Assembly: GCA_024234615.1 (NCBI GenBank) | Contig: JACKNY010000003.1 | Span: 434,001 to 498,000, forward strand | DNA from: Pseudomonadales bacterium | GTDB taxonomy: Bacteria > Pseudomonadota > Gammaproteobacteria > Pseudomonadales > IMCC2047 | Reading direction: 5' to 3' | DNA: 64,000 nt | Part shown: positions 9,430 through 18,716 of the stretch, piece after piece | Numbering within the stretch: the first letter of the stretch is position 1 | Layout: every line of letters begins with the position of its first letter | The notes under the pieces: model-generated | What the model was told of the DNA's origin: nothing | The model's input: only the letters and a program-made list of their open reading frames with translations | The model's database searches: none | Translations under genes and position numbers: made by a program

Positions 9430-10374
9430 CTATGTCGGCCCGTTTTCACCATAGACTTTCTGTAGAATTTTATCCGCACCCTGAGCCAGCAAGTCTTTCC
9501 CAACCGCCGTTCCTAACTGCTCAGCGGAGGTAAAGGACGCTCTCCCTTCGGCTCGCAGCACGGTATCGCTATAGGGATCCGCAACTATGCCACGCAGATA
9601 AAGTTGCCGGTTAGGTTGCAATATGGCGTGTCCGGCAATAGGTACCTGACAACCCCCTTGAAGCGTAGCGTTCATGGCCCGTTCTGCGCCAACGCACCAA
9701 GCGGTATTGGTATGGTGTAAGGAGCCCAACAGGTTAGCCGTGTCTCTGTCGTTCGTGCGACACTCAACTCCTACAGCCCCCTGGCCGACTGCTGGCAAAC
9801 TATTTTCAAGGGATAGCGATTGTGCGATGCGTTCGACCATCCCCAGGCGCTTCAACCCAGCAGACGCCAGGATGATAGCATCGTATTGCCCCTCATCTAA
9901 CTTACGTAAGCGCGTGTTGACATTGCCACGCAAAAATTGAATCTCCAAATCGGGGCGCAAGGTTTTAATATGACATTGCCGTCGCAGACTTGAAGTGCCA
10001 ACCACGGCATTGTTCGGTAAATCCTCTAAGCGTTGATACTTGTTCGACACGAAAGCATCCGTCGGATCCTCTCGCTCACATATTATCGCTAAACCCAGCC
10101 CTTCGGGGAATTCCATTGGCACATCCTTCATTGAATGCACCGCGATATCTGCCTGCCCCTCTAATATCGCCGTTTCTAATTCCTTAACGAACAAACCTTT
10201 GCCGCCCACTTTGGCTAAAGGTACATCCAGAATTTTATCCCCCTGCGTTTTAAGAATGACTAGCTCTACTTCGAGCTCAGAATGACGTTGTTCAAGTTGC
10301 TGTTTAACAAAATTTGCCTGCCACAGTGCCAGGTCACTCCCTCGCGTGGCGATACGTAATATTTTTTTACTCAT
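9430..10374 (-). CDS. hemC: Porphobilinogen deaminase (hydroxymethylbilane synthase)
   Basis: Joins four porphobilinogens to hydroxymethylbilane. The dipyrromethane cofactor attaches to Cys242 in LQGGCQVPIAGHA; substrate-binding basic residues are visible in GTSSLRRQCHIK and LRGNVNTRLRKLD, and the metal/substrate Asp lies in VHSMKDVP. Length 314 is normal. It heads the hemCDXY operon and is separated from upstream algR by 76 bases, so a separate promoter is possible there; hemC linked to algR-algZ-argH is the Pseudomonas arrangement. Confidence 0.97.
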   Translation of the reverse strand: MSKKILRIATRGSDLALWQANFVKQQLEQRHSELEVELVILKTQGDKILDVPLAKVGGKGLFVKELETAILEGQADIAVHSMKDVPMEFPEGLGLAIICEREDPTDAFVSNKYQRLEDLPNNAVVGTSSLRRQCHIKTLRPDLEIQFLRGNVNTRLRKLDEGQYDAIILASAGLKRLGMVERIAQSLSLENSLPAVGQGAVGVECRTNDRDTANLLGSLHHTNTAWCVGAERAMNATLQGGCQVPIAGHAILQPNRQLYLRGIVADPYSDTVLRAEGRASFTSAEQLGTAVGKDLLAQGADKILQKVYGENGPT

Positions 10375-10450
10375 GATATGTGATTAATTGGACGCTCTAT
10401 AAAAAAGAGTTCTATGGTCGGCTATTCACCGAGGAATGTAAAGCAGGCGG

Positions 10451-11179
10451 CTAAAGGCTTTTAAGCACTTTTTTAACCTGTGGCAGATGTCGGCGACTTA
10501 TCGTCAGCGGCCGCTCAACAGATTTCAGTTTAATGCTGCTTTGGCCCTGCTTAGCAATGATTAAGCGTTCAACATGATGAAGGGAGACCAGGCAGTTACG
10601 ATGAATACGTAGCAGTCGTTGACCGAATTCCTGTTCTAGCTGCTTTAACGGCTCATCCAGCAGGATCTGACGCCCCTGATAATGGGCGGTAACATATTTT
10701 TGATCGGCGACGAAGTGGCTAATACCGTCCAACGCCATCAATTCAACGCCAACATGCGTTTTGGCTGATAGATGGGTACGGGCTTTTAACTTTTTTGGCA
10801 GCGCTTTAAGCTGGAGATTACTAATTCCTTTTGCTCTTTCCAGCGCCTTTAACAGCTGTTCTTTTCGCACTGGTTTGAGCACATACCCCACGGCCTGAAC
10901 ATCAAAGGCGTTAATTGCATACTCATCATAAGCGGTGCAAAAAACAATGGCCGGAGGCCGCGTCAATTGACTCAGATGTTGAGCGGCTTCAAGTCCATCC
11001 ATGCCTGGCATGCGAATGTCCATGAGCAGAATATCCGGCTGATATTGCTGCACCAAGCTAATCGCCTGGTCGCCGTTAGCAGCTTCGGCAATCACCTCGT
11101 AATCCTTTTCACCCTCTAGCATTCGTCGCAAACGATCCCGTGCTAACACTTCATCATCGACTAAAATAATATTACTCAC
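10451..11179 (-). CDS. algR: LytTR-family response regulator, AlgR type
   Basis: Receiver domain (residues 1-120; phosphoacceptor Asp54 in LLMDIRMPGMDG, acidic pair in ILVDDE, Lys in VLKPVRKEQ) joined to a LytTR DNA-binding domain (about 140-242, with LLRIHRNCLVSLHHVERL). In Pseudomonas AlgR controls alginate, type IV pili and other surface traits; its targets here are unknown. It is 4 bases downstream of algZ, so sensor and regulator are co-expressed. The algZ-algR-hemC neighbourhood supports orthology. Confidence 0.92.
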   Translation of the reverse strand: MSNIILVDDEVLARDRLRRMLEGEKDYEVIAEAANGDQAISLVQQYQPDILLMDIRMPGMDGLEAAQHLSQLTRPPAIVFCTAYDEYAINAFDVQAVGYVLKPVRKEQLLKALERAKGISNLQLKALPKKLKARTHLSAKTHVGVELMALDGISHFVADQKYVTAHYQGRQILLDEPLKQLEQEFGQRLLRIHRNCLVSLHHVERLIIAKQGQSSIKLKSVERPLTISRRHLPQVKKVLKSL

Positions 11180-11183
11180 GCCG

Positions 11184-12263
11184 TTAGCCCTGTCGCATTG
11201 GATAGTTTAGTTGCGTCACAAAAATACCGTCGCTCAGGTGTGTATCCAAACGTGCTTCAGCACCGTAAAAAGCCTGCATGCGTCGACGGATATTATCCAG
11301 CGCGAGCTGATTGCCCGACTCCCTTACTGGCTGATCCACCCGACAGGGATTACTCACTGTAATTTGCAACGAGCCTGCTTGGTATTGAATGAGAACACCG
11401 ATAACCCCTCCTTCCGGTAAAGGCTGAATACCATGATAAATGGCATTTTCAATTAATGGTTGTAACGTCAGTAATGGGATAGTCGCTGCGTCAGGATACG
11501 AGGCCACTTGCCAATTGACCTTTAGCCGCGAGCCTAATCTTAATTGTTCAATCCCCACATAGCGCTGACACAGCTCAATCTCTCGCTGCAACCGTACCGG
11601 CTGGTCTGCACCAGCCAAACTCGCTCGAAAAAGCTCCGACAAATCCTCCACCACCCGTTCGGCAGTCACCGGATCAGTCTCGATTAAACTGGCAATAATA
11701 TTCATGCTATTAAAGAGAAAGTGTGGACGAATACGCGACTGTAGCGCCTGAACCCGTGCTTGTAACTCCGCTTGCTCCTGTCGCCGAAGACTCGCCTGCA
11801 TATAGAGATAACGCAGCACCATTCCCGCCATGATGGCGCTAATAATGAGATTACGCAGTAGGTTGTAACCATCGATCTTAATTTGACCCTGAGTAAAACT
11901 TGCTCCCGCCATTATCCAATCTGCAATCAGCGTGGCCAGCGTCGTTACCACTAAAATTAAGCTATAAACAAGAGCCACCGTCTGCGGTAACCGCATCCGC
12001 TCTAACCGATTTTTTAAACCACAGAGTAATAGCGCGCTCAGCAGTGCTACCCATTGCACGAATAACGAAACCAGCGCCAAATAATCCCAAGAGAAGGCTT
12101 TAATGCCAGATGACGCTAGCACCATAGTAAGGACAAACAGTTCCGTCACCAGCACCAGCAAGAAAACAGCACGGCCCTGACAAAAATTGGGAAGAAAGGT
12201 ATTATCAGCGCGCGCACTGACAAAGGGTTCGTCGCTCACTGTCAATTTGATATTTTTCAACAT
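11184..12263 (-). CDS. algZ: Sensor histidine kinase, AlgZ/FimS type
   Basis: Membrane kinase of the LytS/His_kinase family and partner of AlgR. Four or more membrane helices lie in the N-terminal half; the phosphoacceptor motif RIRPHFLFNSMNI (His181) and the C-terminal ATPase region (LTLQPLIENAIYHGI, then DNIRRRMQAFYG) follow. As in Pseudomonas AlgZ it lacks a classical HisKA domain. The frame opens at an ATG at 12314, but the start at 12263 (MLKNIKLTV) is preferred because the extra 17 residues are not family-like and that stretch appears to hold the divergent argH promoter. The longer form cannot be excluded. Confidence 0.88.
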   Translation of the reverse strand: MLKNIKLTVSDEPFVSARADNTFLPNFCQGRAVFLLVLVTELFVLTMVLASSGIKAFSWDYLALVSLFVQWVALLSALLLCGLKNRLERMRLPQTVALVYSLILVVTTLATLIADWIMAGASFTQGQIKIDGYNLLRNLIISAIMAGMVLRYLYMQASLRRQEQAELQARVQALQSRIRPHFLFNSMNIIASLIETDPVTAERVVEDLSELFRASLAGADQPVRLQREIELCQRYVGIEQLRLGSRLKVNWQVASYPDAATIPLLTLQPLIENAIYHGIQPLPEGGVIGVLIQYQAGSLQITVSNPCRVDQPVRESGNQLALDNIRRRMQAFYGAEARLDTHLSDGIFVTQLNYPMRQG

Positions 12264-12277
12264 ACTGTCCAGGGCGG

Positions 12278-12286
12278 TGATATAAT
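12278..12286 (+). promoter_or_regulatory. Extended -10 promoter element, probably for argH
   Basis: TG-A-TATAAT, a perfect extended -10. Transcription would begin near 12293, leaving a leader of about 150 bases before argH. A second TATAAT at 12430-12435 lies only 5 bases before the argH ATG and would give a leaderless message; it has no recognisable -35 and is less likely. Confidence 0.4.
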
Positions 12287-12440
12287 TCGCGCAAATTTGA
12301 GTTAGTTGCCTCATTCACGCGAAGGCGCATTCAAGATTCGACCACCAAAAATTATTTGTCGATAGCACTTGTCTGTGAATGGTCATACAACTAATCCAGT
12401 CCTTAGCCACTAAATATAGTCCAGTTTTATATAATCCGAC

Positions 12441-13841
12441 ATGCCTAAACATCAAGAAGATATAAAGAATCAATCCTGGGGCGGGCGCTTTAGCGAAGCC
12501 ACTGACGCGTTTGTCGAAGCCTTTACAGCTTCCGTGAGTTTTGATCAGCGCCTCTATCGACATGATATCCAAGGTTCGCTGGCCCATGCACGAATGCTGG
12601 AAAAGGTTGGTGTCCTGACTAAAGATGAGTGTCAGCAGATCCAAAATGGTCTCCATCAAGTACTGCAGGAAATTGAGGCCGGTCAGTTCAATTGGTCTGT
12701 TAGCCTGGAAGATGTCCACATGAATGTGGAGTCTCGATTGACCGCACTAATAGGCGCTACGGGGAAGAAACTGCATACAGGGCGGTCACGTAACGACCAG
12801 GTCGCCACCGACATGCGGCTCTATTTACGTGACGAAATCGACCTTATTGCCCAAGAATTACGCCGCTTACAACTGGGGTTACTTGATCTCGCTGAACGCG
12901 AGGCGACAACCATCATGCCCGGTTTTACCCACCTGCAAACAGCTCAACCCGTAACCTTTGGCCATCATCTGATGGCTTGGTTTGAAATGTTGGAGCGGGA
13001 CTATGGCCGATTACAGGACTGCCGCAAGCGATTGAACGTGATGCCTCTGGGCGCGGCTGCGCTGGCTGGCACAACCTATCCGATTGATCGCGAATATACT
13101 GCAAAGTTACTGGGCTTTGATAAGCCTAGCGAAAATTCCTTAGATTCGGTCAGTGATAGGGACTTCGGCATTGAATTCTGCGCAGTTGGTAGTTTGATCA
13201 TGACCCACCTCTCGCGCTTCTCCGAGGAGTTGGTACTCTGGACTTCCTCACAATTTAATTTTATCAATTTGCCCGACCGTTTTTGCACGGGTTCTTCCAT
13301 CATGCCGCAGAAAAAAAATCCTGATGTACCCGAATTAGTCCGCGGGAAAAGCGGCCGCGTTAACGGTCATCTCGTCGCTTTGTTAACCCTGATGAAGTCG
13401 CAACCGCTGGCTTACAATAAAGATAACCAGGAAGACAAAGAGCCACTCTTTGATACTATTGATACTCTCAGAGGATGCTTGCGCGCCTATGCGGATATGG
13501 TGCCAGCCATCACGCCTAACAAAGAACAAATGCGTGAAGCCGCGATGCGTGGCTACTCAACCGCTACCGATTTGGCGGATTACGCTGTACGCAAGGGAAT
13601 TCCCTTTCGCGACGCCCATGAAATTGTTGGCAAAGCCGTTGCCTACGGTATTGCTCAGAATAAAGACCTTTCCGAACTATCACTCGAAGAGTTACAGCAG
13701 TTTTCCAGTATTATCGAGCAAGATGTTTTCGATGTGCTTACTCTGGAAGGTTCCGTCAATGCACGCAATCATCTCGGCGGAACTGCTCCTGCTCAAGTCA
13801 AGGCAGCAATTCAACGCGCACGTTGTTTGATGACCAACTAA
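12441..13841 (+). CDS. argH: Argininosuccinate lyase
   Basis: Splits argininosuccinate to arginine and fumarate, the last step of arginine synthesis; cytosolic homotetramer. The fumarase/aspartase signature GSSIMPQKKNPDVPELVRGK is intact, as are SWGGRFSEATDAF near the N-terminus and HTGRSRNDQVATDMRLY. Length 466 is normal. Divergent from algZ, as in Pseudomonas. The ATG at 12441 gives the usual N-terminus. Confidence 0.97.
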   Translation: MPKHQEDIKNQSWGGRFSEATDAFVEAFTASVSFDQRLYRHDIQGSLAHARMLEKVGVLTKDECQQIQNGLHQVLQEIEAGQFNWSVSLEDVHMNVESRLTALIGATGKKLHTGRSRNDQVATDMRLYLRDEIDLIAQELRRLQLGLLDLAEREATTIMPGFTHLQTAQPVTFGHHLMAWFEMLERDYGRLQDCRKRLNVMPLGAAALAGTTYPIDREYTAKLLGFDKPSENSLDSVSDRDFGIEFCAVGSLIMTHLSRFSEELVLWTSSQFNFINLPDRFCTGSSIMPQKKNPDVPELVRGKSGRVNGHLVALLTLMKSQPLAYNKDNQEDKEPLFDTIDTLRGCLRAYADMVPAITPNKEQMREAAMRGYSTATDLADYAVRKGIPFRDAHEIVGKAVAYGIAQNKDLSELSLEELQQFSSIIEQDVFDVLTLEGSVNARNHLGGTAPAQVKAAIQRARCLMTN

Positions 13842-14238
13842 ACAGCGTCGAACAGTCGAATAATAGTGCAAGGCGCAAAGATCTTTGTTTGTTATGAACA
13901 CTCATTTCTGGGCCCTCCACTTTCACTGAGACAAGACTCATCTATTTGAATTTCCGAAGTATCCTTACTTTCTCTAGGAAATTTACACTTTTTTTACGGC
14001 AACTGTGGTTTTTGTGAATAGCTTTTTTATGAGTGTTAGATTGATCATATCCTCACTGCAGAGTGAGGTTTTATTAAATGATCATAGCGCCCCATCGATT
14101 CAAGTTTACAAGCAACAGAGTGAATACTGCGCTAACCCAGCCATCACGAAAACAGATCATTTTTAGAAATTCTGCTAACTATATTACTGAACGCCTATGT
14201 TTAACTGCATTGGATAGCTGTGGCGGGAAAGTCATCCA
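13842..14238 (+). other. Intergenic region argH-trkA (397 bases)
   Basis: No convincing gene. It holds one good hairpin terminator (14051-14075), flanked by copies of the palindrome TGATCA (14042-14047 and 14079-14084), and A/T-rich sequence before trkA that could contain its promoter, though I cannot name a confident -35/-10 pair. Confidence 0.5.
14051..14075 (+). terminator. Rho-independent terminator downstream of argH
   Basis: Perfect 7-bp stem CCTCACT/AGTGAGG (14051-14057 with 14062-14068), GCAG loop, then TTTTATT. It lies 209 bases after the argH stop, so either argH has a long 3' tail or a short transcript ends here. Confidence 0.75.
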
Positions 14239-15618
14239 ATGAAGATCATCATTTTGGGGGCGGGACAAGTCGGTAGTTCACTGGCAGGAACCCTCTCCAG
14301 TGAGTCGAACGATATTAATATCGTGGATATAGACTCGGTAAGGCTGGCAGAACTTGTTGATCGATTTGATATACGAACTGTTGTCGGTAATGCTTCGCAT
14401 CCAAGCACTCTGCTACAGGCCGGCGCACAGGATGCGGACATGATCATTGCTGTCACTAGCAGTGACGAAATTAATATGGTTGCCTGTCAATTAGCAAGCA
14501 CTCTGTTCCACACACCCACAAAAATTGGACGTGTCCGAGAGCACGATTATCTGGACTTCAAAGACCGACTCTTTTGCAATAAATCTATTCCCATCGACGT
14601 CCTCATTAGTCCTGAACAATTAGTTACCGACCACTTAACTCTGTTACTCAAACACCAGGGCGCCTTACAGATTCATAATTTCGCGAACGGTGCTGTACAG
14701 ATGTTTTCAATCAATATAGCTCATGATTCCAGCCTGGTTGGTCAGGCTCCCTCCTGTCTGGCCGAATTGATACCGAATACTCCTGCACAGATAATCGGAG
14801 TTTTCCGTAATGGACAGCCAGTGTTATTAGCAAAGACACCCATTCTAGCAGTAGATGACGAGATATTTATCATCTCCACGAGCGCGGAAACCCAGAATAT
14901 TATTCAACAACTATCTCGTACTGACCGCCCTTATAGAAAAGTGATGATTGCGGGTGGGGGTAATATTGGGGCACGCTTAGGGCTAGCCATTCAAAGCCAG
15001 TACCAAGTTAAAATTATTGAGCGCAATATCCATCGTTGTAACACTCTGGCCAAAACCCTGGAGGATACGATTATGATTCATGGCAGCGCTTCTGATAGCG
15101 AGTTATTGCTCAACGAAAATATTGATAGCATCGACTTTTTTTGTGCACTGACCGATAACGACGAAACAAATATTATGGCATCCATGCTCGCCAAACGTCT
15201 GGGAGCAAAAAAAGTAATGACGTTAATCAACAACCCCGCGTATGTTGATTTAGTCCAAGGTGGGATTATCGATATTGCCGTTTCACCACAGCAAACCACT
15301 GTCGGCTCCATCCTAGCGCATGTTCGGCGCGGGGACATGGTAAATGTCCATCCTTTACGACAAAACCCTATGGAGGCCGTGGAAGCCATTGCCCATGGAG
15401 AGAGTCATCATTCGAAGGTAGTGGGCCGAACCGTCGGTGCGATCAAACTGCCTCAAGAAGTGGTTATTGGCGCCATTGTGCGAGAAGGAAAAACCATAAT
15501 GGCTCATCAAGAAACACAAATTCTGGATGGGGACCACGTTATCATGTTGCTCAACGACAAGAGACGTTTCCGAGAGGTTGAGCGTTTGTTTCAAGTAGGA
15601 TTGACCTTTTTCGGCTAA
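14239..15618 (+). CDS. trkA: Trk potassium uptake NAD-binding regulatory protein TrkA
   Basis: Peripheral cytosolic subunit that gates the TrkH potassium channel on nucleotide binding. Two RCK repeats are visible: the first Rossmann fold begins MKIIILGAGQVGSSLAG, the second KVMIAGGGNIGARLGLAI near residue 234, each followed by a TrkA_C segment. Length 459 equals E. coli TrkA (458). The partner trkH is 144 bases downstream. In many gammaproteobacteria trkA sits near rsmB/fmt; here it is paired with trkH and a Kdp-like sensor system, so it may be an additional copy. Confidence 0.95.
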   Translation: MKIIILGAGQVGSSLAGTLSSESNDINIVDIDSVRLAELVDRFDIRTVVGNASHPSTLLQAGAQDADMIIAVTSSDEINMVACQLASTLFHTPTKIGRVREHDYLDFKDRLFCNKSIPIDVLISPEQLVTDHLTLLLKHQGALQIHNFANGAVQMFSINIAHDSSLVGQAPSCLAELIPNTPAQIIGVFRNGQPVLLAKTPILAVDDEIFIISTSAETQNIIQQLSRTDRPYRKVMIAGGGNIGARLGLAIQSQYQVKIIERNIHRCNTLAKTLEDTIMIHGSASDSELLLNENIDSIDFFCALTDNDETNIMASMLAKRLGAKKVMTLINNPAYVDLVQGGIIDIAVSPQQTTVGSILAHVRRGDMVNVHPLRQNPMEAVEAIAHGESHHSKVVGRTVGAIKLPQEVVIGAIVREGKTIMAHQETQILDGDHVIMLLNDKRRFREVERLFQVGLTFFG

Positions 15619-15762
15619 CGCGACGCATCCGACTTTGTGACGGTCAGTCCCTTGATAGCAGACAACCACCTTTACCAGAGGCAGAATCTGTTGTTTTTGA
15701 TCATCCAATTATTAATTGTTGCGAGCATTAAATGAAACAATATTGACGAGTGACCCCTAACC

Positions 15763-17211
15763 ATGCGTAAACTTTTCGGCCCAGTTCTCTACATCTGCGG
15801 CATTTTAACTCTCATCATGGCTGCCATGATGCTAGCGCCAACTATCTTTGCTTTTATTTATCATGATCCTGAGGCTCATGACTTCCTATTTTCCGCAATG
15901 CTGACCATCTTGCTGGGAGCATCGCTAGTCTGGTTTTTCAGAGTGCCGCAAATTGCACTTTCGGCCCGCCAGTTGTATCTTTTGACCAGTAGTAGCTGGC
16001 TGGTTTTATCCTTAACCGGCGCATTTCCTTTCATCTTCAGTCACCATCCGATGTCCATCACTAATGCCATTTTCGAGTCGGTATCGGGGATTACTACGAC
16101 CGGTTCCACCGTCATGAGTGACTTAAAGAATGTGCCTCACGCTATCCTGCTGTGGCGATCACTGTTGCAGTGGCTTGGCGGTCTAGGGGTTATTGGCATG
16201 GCCGTCTCGGTACTGCCTTTTTTAAGAATCGGAGGTATGCGACTTTTTCAGACAGAGTCTTCAGACTGGTCTGAAAAAACCATGCCACGGTTTCAACAGT
16301 TTGCTAAGGCTGTTCTGACCATTTACATAGCGATTACTTTTCTTTGTTCTCTTTGCTACTGGCTTGCGGGGATGACGGTATTCGACGCCATTAATCATGC
16401 GATGACCACTGTTTCGACCGGCGGCTATGCCACCGATGATCTATCGATGGCGCGTTTCGATTCAAAAATACTCTTGATTTCAGTTATTTTTATGCTGCTT
16501 AGCGCGATGCCTTTTATGTTGTACGTTCGTATTTTAATCCAACGCTCAATGAAAAAATTTTTGGATCAACAGGTAGAGACGTTTCTAGCTATTATTATAT
16601 TGGCTACGTTGATCCTTGCCGGACATTTGATCGCAAGCAAACATTTACCGGTTATGGATGCCATCACCCACTCAGCATTTAATATCGTGTCAATGATCAC
16701 AACTACTGGCTATGCTTCTGCGGACTACACGCTTTGGGGCCATTTTAGTATTGCGCTATTTTTTTTAGCCACATTTGTCGGGGGGTGCTCCGGGTCAACG
16801 ACGGGAGGAATGAAAATATTTCGTTTTCAACTTTCGTATCTGTACCTGAGGGATCAACTTCGAAAGCTCGTTCACCCCCGTGGCGTTTTTGCAATCCGCT
16901 ACAACGGCAAAGTAGTGGAGAATGACATTATTGCGTCAGCAGCCGCCTTTTCCTTTATGTTCTTCGTCTCTCTAGGCGCCGTCACCCTACTATTAACGGC
17001 TCTTGGTCTTGATTTCCTGACGAGTATTACCGCAGCAGTTACTGCGCTTGCAAATGTCGGCCCTGGGCTTGGCGAGATTATTGGCCCTTCAGGTAATTTT
17101 GAACCGCTGCCTGATATCGCTAAATGGATACTTGCTGTTGCGATGATTTTGGGACGCCTGGAACTATTTACTGTTATCATACTTTTCTCACCAGTATTCT
17201 GGCGAGGGTAG
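15763..17211 (+). CDS. trkH: Trk/Ktr-type potassium channel TrkH
   Basis: Inner-membrane potassium channel with four pore repeats. The selectivity-filter segments are all seen: SGITTTGSTV, TTVSTGGYAT, SMITTTGYASADY and ALANVGPGLGEI. About ten hydrophobic helices span the 482 residues, the usual TrkH length. TrkA gates it from the cytosol. The next gene, a KdpD-like kinase, begins 8 bases after the trkH stop, so channel and sensor genes are probably co-transcribed. ATG 15763 gives a normal N-terminus (MRKLFGPVLYICGIL). Confidence 0.95.
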   Translation: MRKLFGPVLYICGILTLIMAAMMLAPTIFAFIYHDPEAHDFLFSAMLTILLGASLVWFFRVPQIALSARQLYLLTSSSWLVLSLTGAFPFIFSHHPMSITNAIFESVSGITTTGSTVMSDLKNVPHAILLWRSLLQWLGGLGVIGMAVSVLPFLRIGGMRLFQTESSDWSEKTMPRFQQFAKAVLTIYIAITFLCSLCYWLAGMTVFDAINHAMTTVSTGGYATDDLSMARFDSKILLISVIFMLLSAMPFMLYVRILIQRSMKKFLDQQVETFLAIIILATLILAGHLIASKHLPVMDAITHSAFNIVSMITTTGYASADYTLWGHFSIALFFLATFVGGCSGSTTGGMKIFRFQLSYLYLRDQLRKLVHPRGVFAIRYNGKVVENDIIASAAAFSFMFFVSLGAVTLLLTALGLDFLTSITAAVTALANVGPGLGEIIGPSGNFEPLPDIAKWILAVAMILGRLELFTVIILFSPVFWRG

Positions 17212-17219
17212 CCAATACT

Positions 17220-18713
17220 ATGAAATTGCATCGATCTCAGGATCAGCTACTAACATGGCTATTGCCCTGGCTGGTGCCCTTCCTTGCCACACTGGCAACA
17301 TGGGCGCTTTCACCAATATTACCCAAAGCCAACTTCGCCATGATCTACCTGGCGGGAGTATTATTTACGGCAGTATCGACCCATGTTAAGCCTGCTCTAG
17401 TCTGTGCTTTGTTGAGCTTTCTGGCCTACAACTTTTTCTATACCGAACCACACTTCACTTTATTGATGATACACCGCGACGATGTATTGACTGGCGGCTT
17501 GCTGATTCTAGTGGCTATCGTCACTGGTCATCTCGCGGCAAGCTTGCGGGAAAAAGTGGTGGCGATGGAGGCGAATAAGCAGTGGCATCATAATCAGGTT
17601 GCGCTAGCGCGAGAGCTGTCAGTTGGTATTAGTAATCAGGATGTTGTTCAAACGCTAGCCGCTCAAATTGAAAGTAGTTTCCAATTCTTAACACAGTGTT
17701 TCTTGCAAGATGCAAATACTAAAGAATTTATTTTACTGAACAGTAAAGATTACTCTCGGCCATCAGCACCCTGTTTACCAAGCATAAATAATAGCAATAA
17801 CAGCACCTTCCAACATCAGGGCAATCACGCCACAATTTTTTTTTACACCAACGGCAACTGCCATGCTTTTATTGAAGTCACTGCCAAAAAGGTATTCTCT
17901 TTGCTAGAACTCAGTCATTTAGAAAGCTTTGTTGGAATGGCACACTTAGCTTGGGATCGGGTTCAGCTTAGCGACTCGTTACGACAAGAGATCGTAAAAA
18001 AGGAACGAGAGCAATTACGTTCCGCCTTATTATCCTCCGTGTCCCACGACCTGAAAACACCGCTGGCCATCATGATAGGGTCCGTGTCTAGTTTAATCGA
18101 CCTGCATGATGACCTTGACAAAGAACAACGAGACGAACTGGCGAGAAACACCTTAAGCGAGGCACAGCGGTTGGATCGCCACATCCAGAAACTACTGGAT
18201 ATGGCCCGACTTGGCCATGGCGAGCTAACTTTGGATCGGGATTGGATCGGCCTGGAAGATATTGTCAGTGTGGTTATTAAACGCAGCAAATCTATGCTCG
18301 ACAACGTTCACATAGATATCCATTTAGAGCCGAATTTACCCTTGGTTTATGTCCATCCGGCGCTGATTGAACAAGCGCTATTTAACGTTCTGGAAAACGC
18401 CATTCGCTTTGCGCCAAGCGAATCTGTGATCAAAATTAATGGCTATAAAAGCGCGCATCAATTGCATATTGACATACATGACCAGGGGCCAGGTATTCCT
18501 CCAGAATCCTGGAACAATATTTTTGATATGTTTTATACCCTTTCGTATGGTGATCGATACCCGTCAGGAACGGGAGTCGGACTGGCAATTTCTCAAGGTA
18601 TTTTAAAAGCACACAGAGGCACTGCACAGGTAATACAGAGCACTCCTGAAGCAGGCACAACCATTAGGGTGGTTATTCCTCTACCTGAAGATCACCAGAC
18701 TATCCAGGCTTGA
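17220..18713 (+). CDS. KdpD-like sensor kinase lacking the N-terminal KdpD/USP domains
   Basis: A histidine kinase of 497 residues. It begins directly with the four-helix DUF4118 membrane unit of KdpD (about residues 10-110), followed by a GAF-like region (about 125-250), HisKA with SSVSHDLKTPLA (His276) and an ATPase domain (NVLENAIRFAP, then SGTGVGLAISQGI). The cytosolic KdpD sensor and universal-stress domains that occupy the first ~370 residues of E. coli KdpD are missing. An upstream in-frame start at 17124 lies inside trkH; ATG 17220 is preferred. Downstream is a KdpE-like regulator, and upstream is trkH, not kdpFABC, so it probably senses potassium or turgor to control Trk. Confidence 0.88.
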   Translation: MKLHRSQDQLLTWLLPWLVPFLATLATWALSPILPKANFAMIYLAGVLFTAVSTHVKPALVCALLSFLAYNFFYTEPHFTLLMIHRDDVLTGGLLILVAIVTGHLAASLREKVVAMEANKQWHHNQVALARELSVGISNQDVVQTLAAQIESSFQFLTQCFLQDANTKEFILLNSKDYSRPSAPCLPSINNSNNSTFQHQGNHATIFFYTNGNCHAFIEVTAKKVFSLLELSHLESFVGMAHLAWDRVQLSDSLRQEIVKKEREQLRSALLSSVSHDLKTPLAIMIGSVSSLIDLHDDLDKEQRDELARNTLSEAQRLDRHIQKLLDMARLGHGELTLDRDWIGLEDIVSVVIKRSKSMLDNVHIDIHLEPNLPLVYVHPALIEQALFNVLENAIRFAPSESVIKINGYKSAHQLHIDIHDQGPGIPPESWNNIFDMFYTLSYGDRYPSGTGVGLAISQGILKAHRGTAQVIQSTPEAGTTIRVVIPLPEDHQTIQA

Positions 18714-18716
18714 AAA

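Noticed and set aside
12430..12435. TATAAT five bases before the argH start, suggesting a leaderless message
   Set aside because: No -35 at workable spacing; the extended -10 at 12278 is a better promoter candidate.
12315..12719. Minus-strand reading frame of 134 residues opposite argH
   Set aside because: Entirely within or antisense to argH and its leader, with no recognisable family.
15355..15708. Minus-strand reading frame over the trkA end and trkA-trkH gap
   Set aside because: Mostly the antisense of trkA; no family resemblance and no ribosome-binding site.
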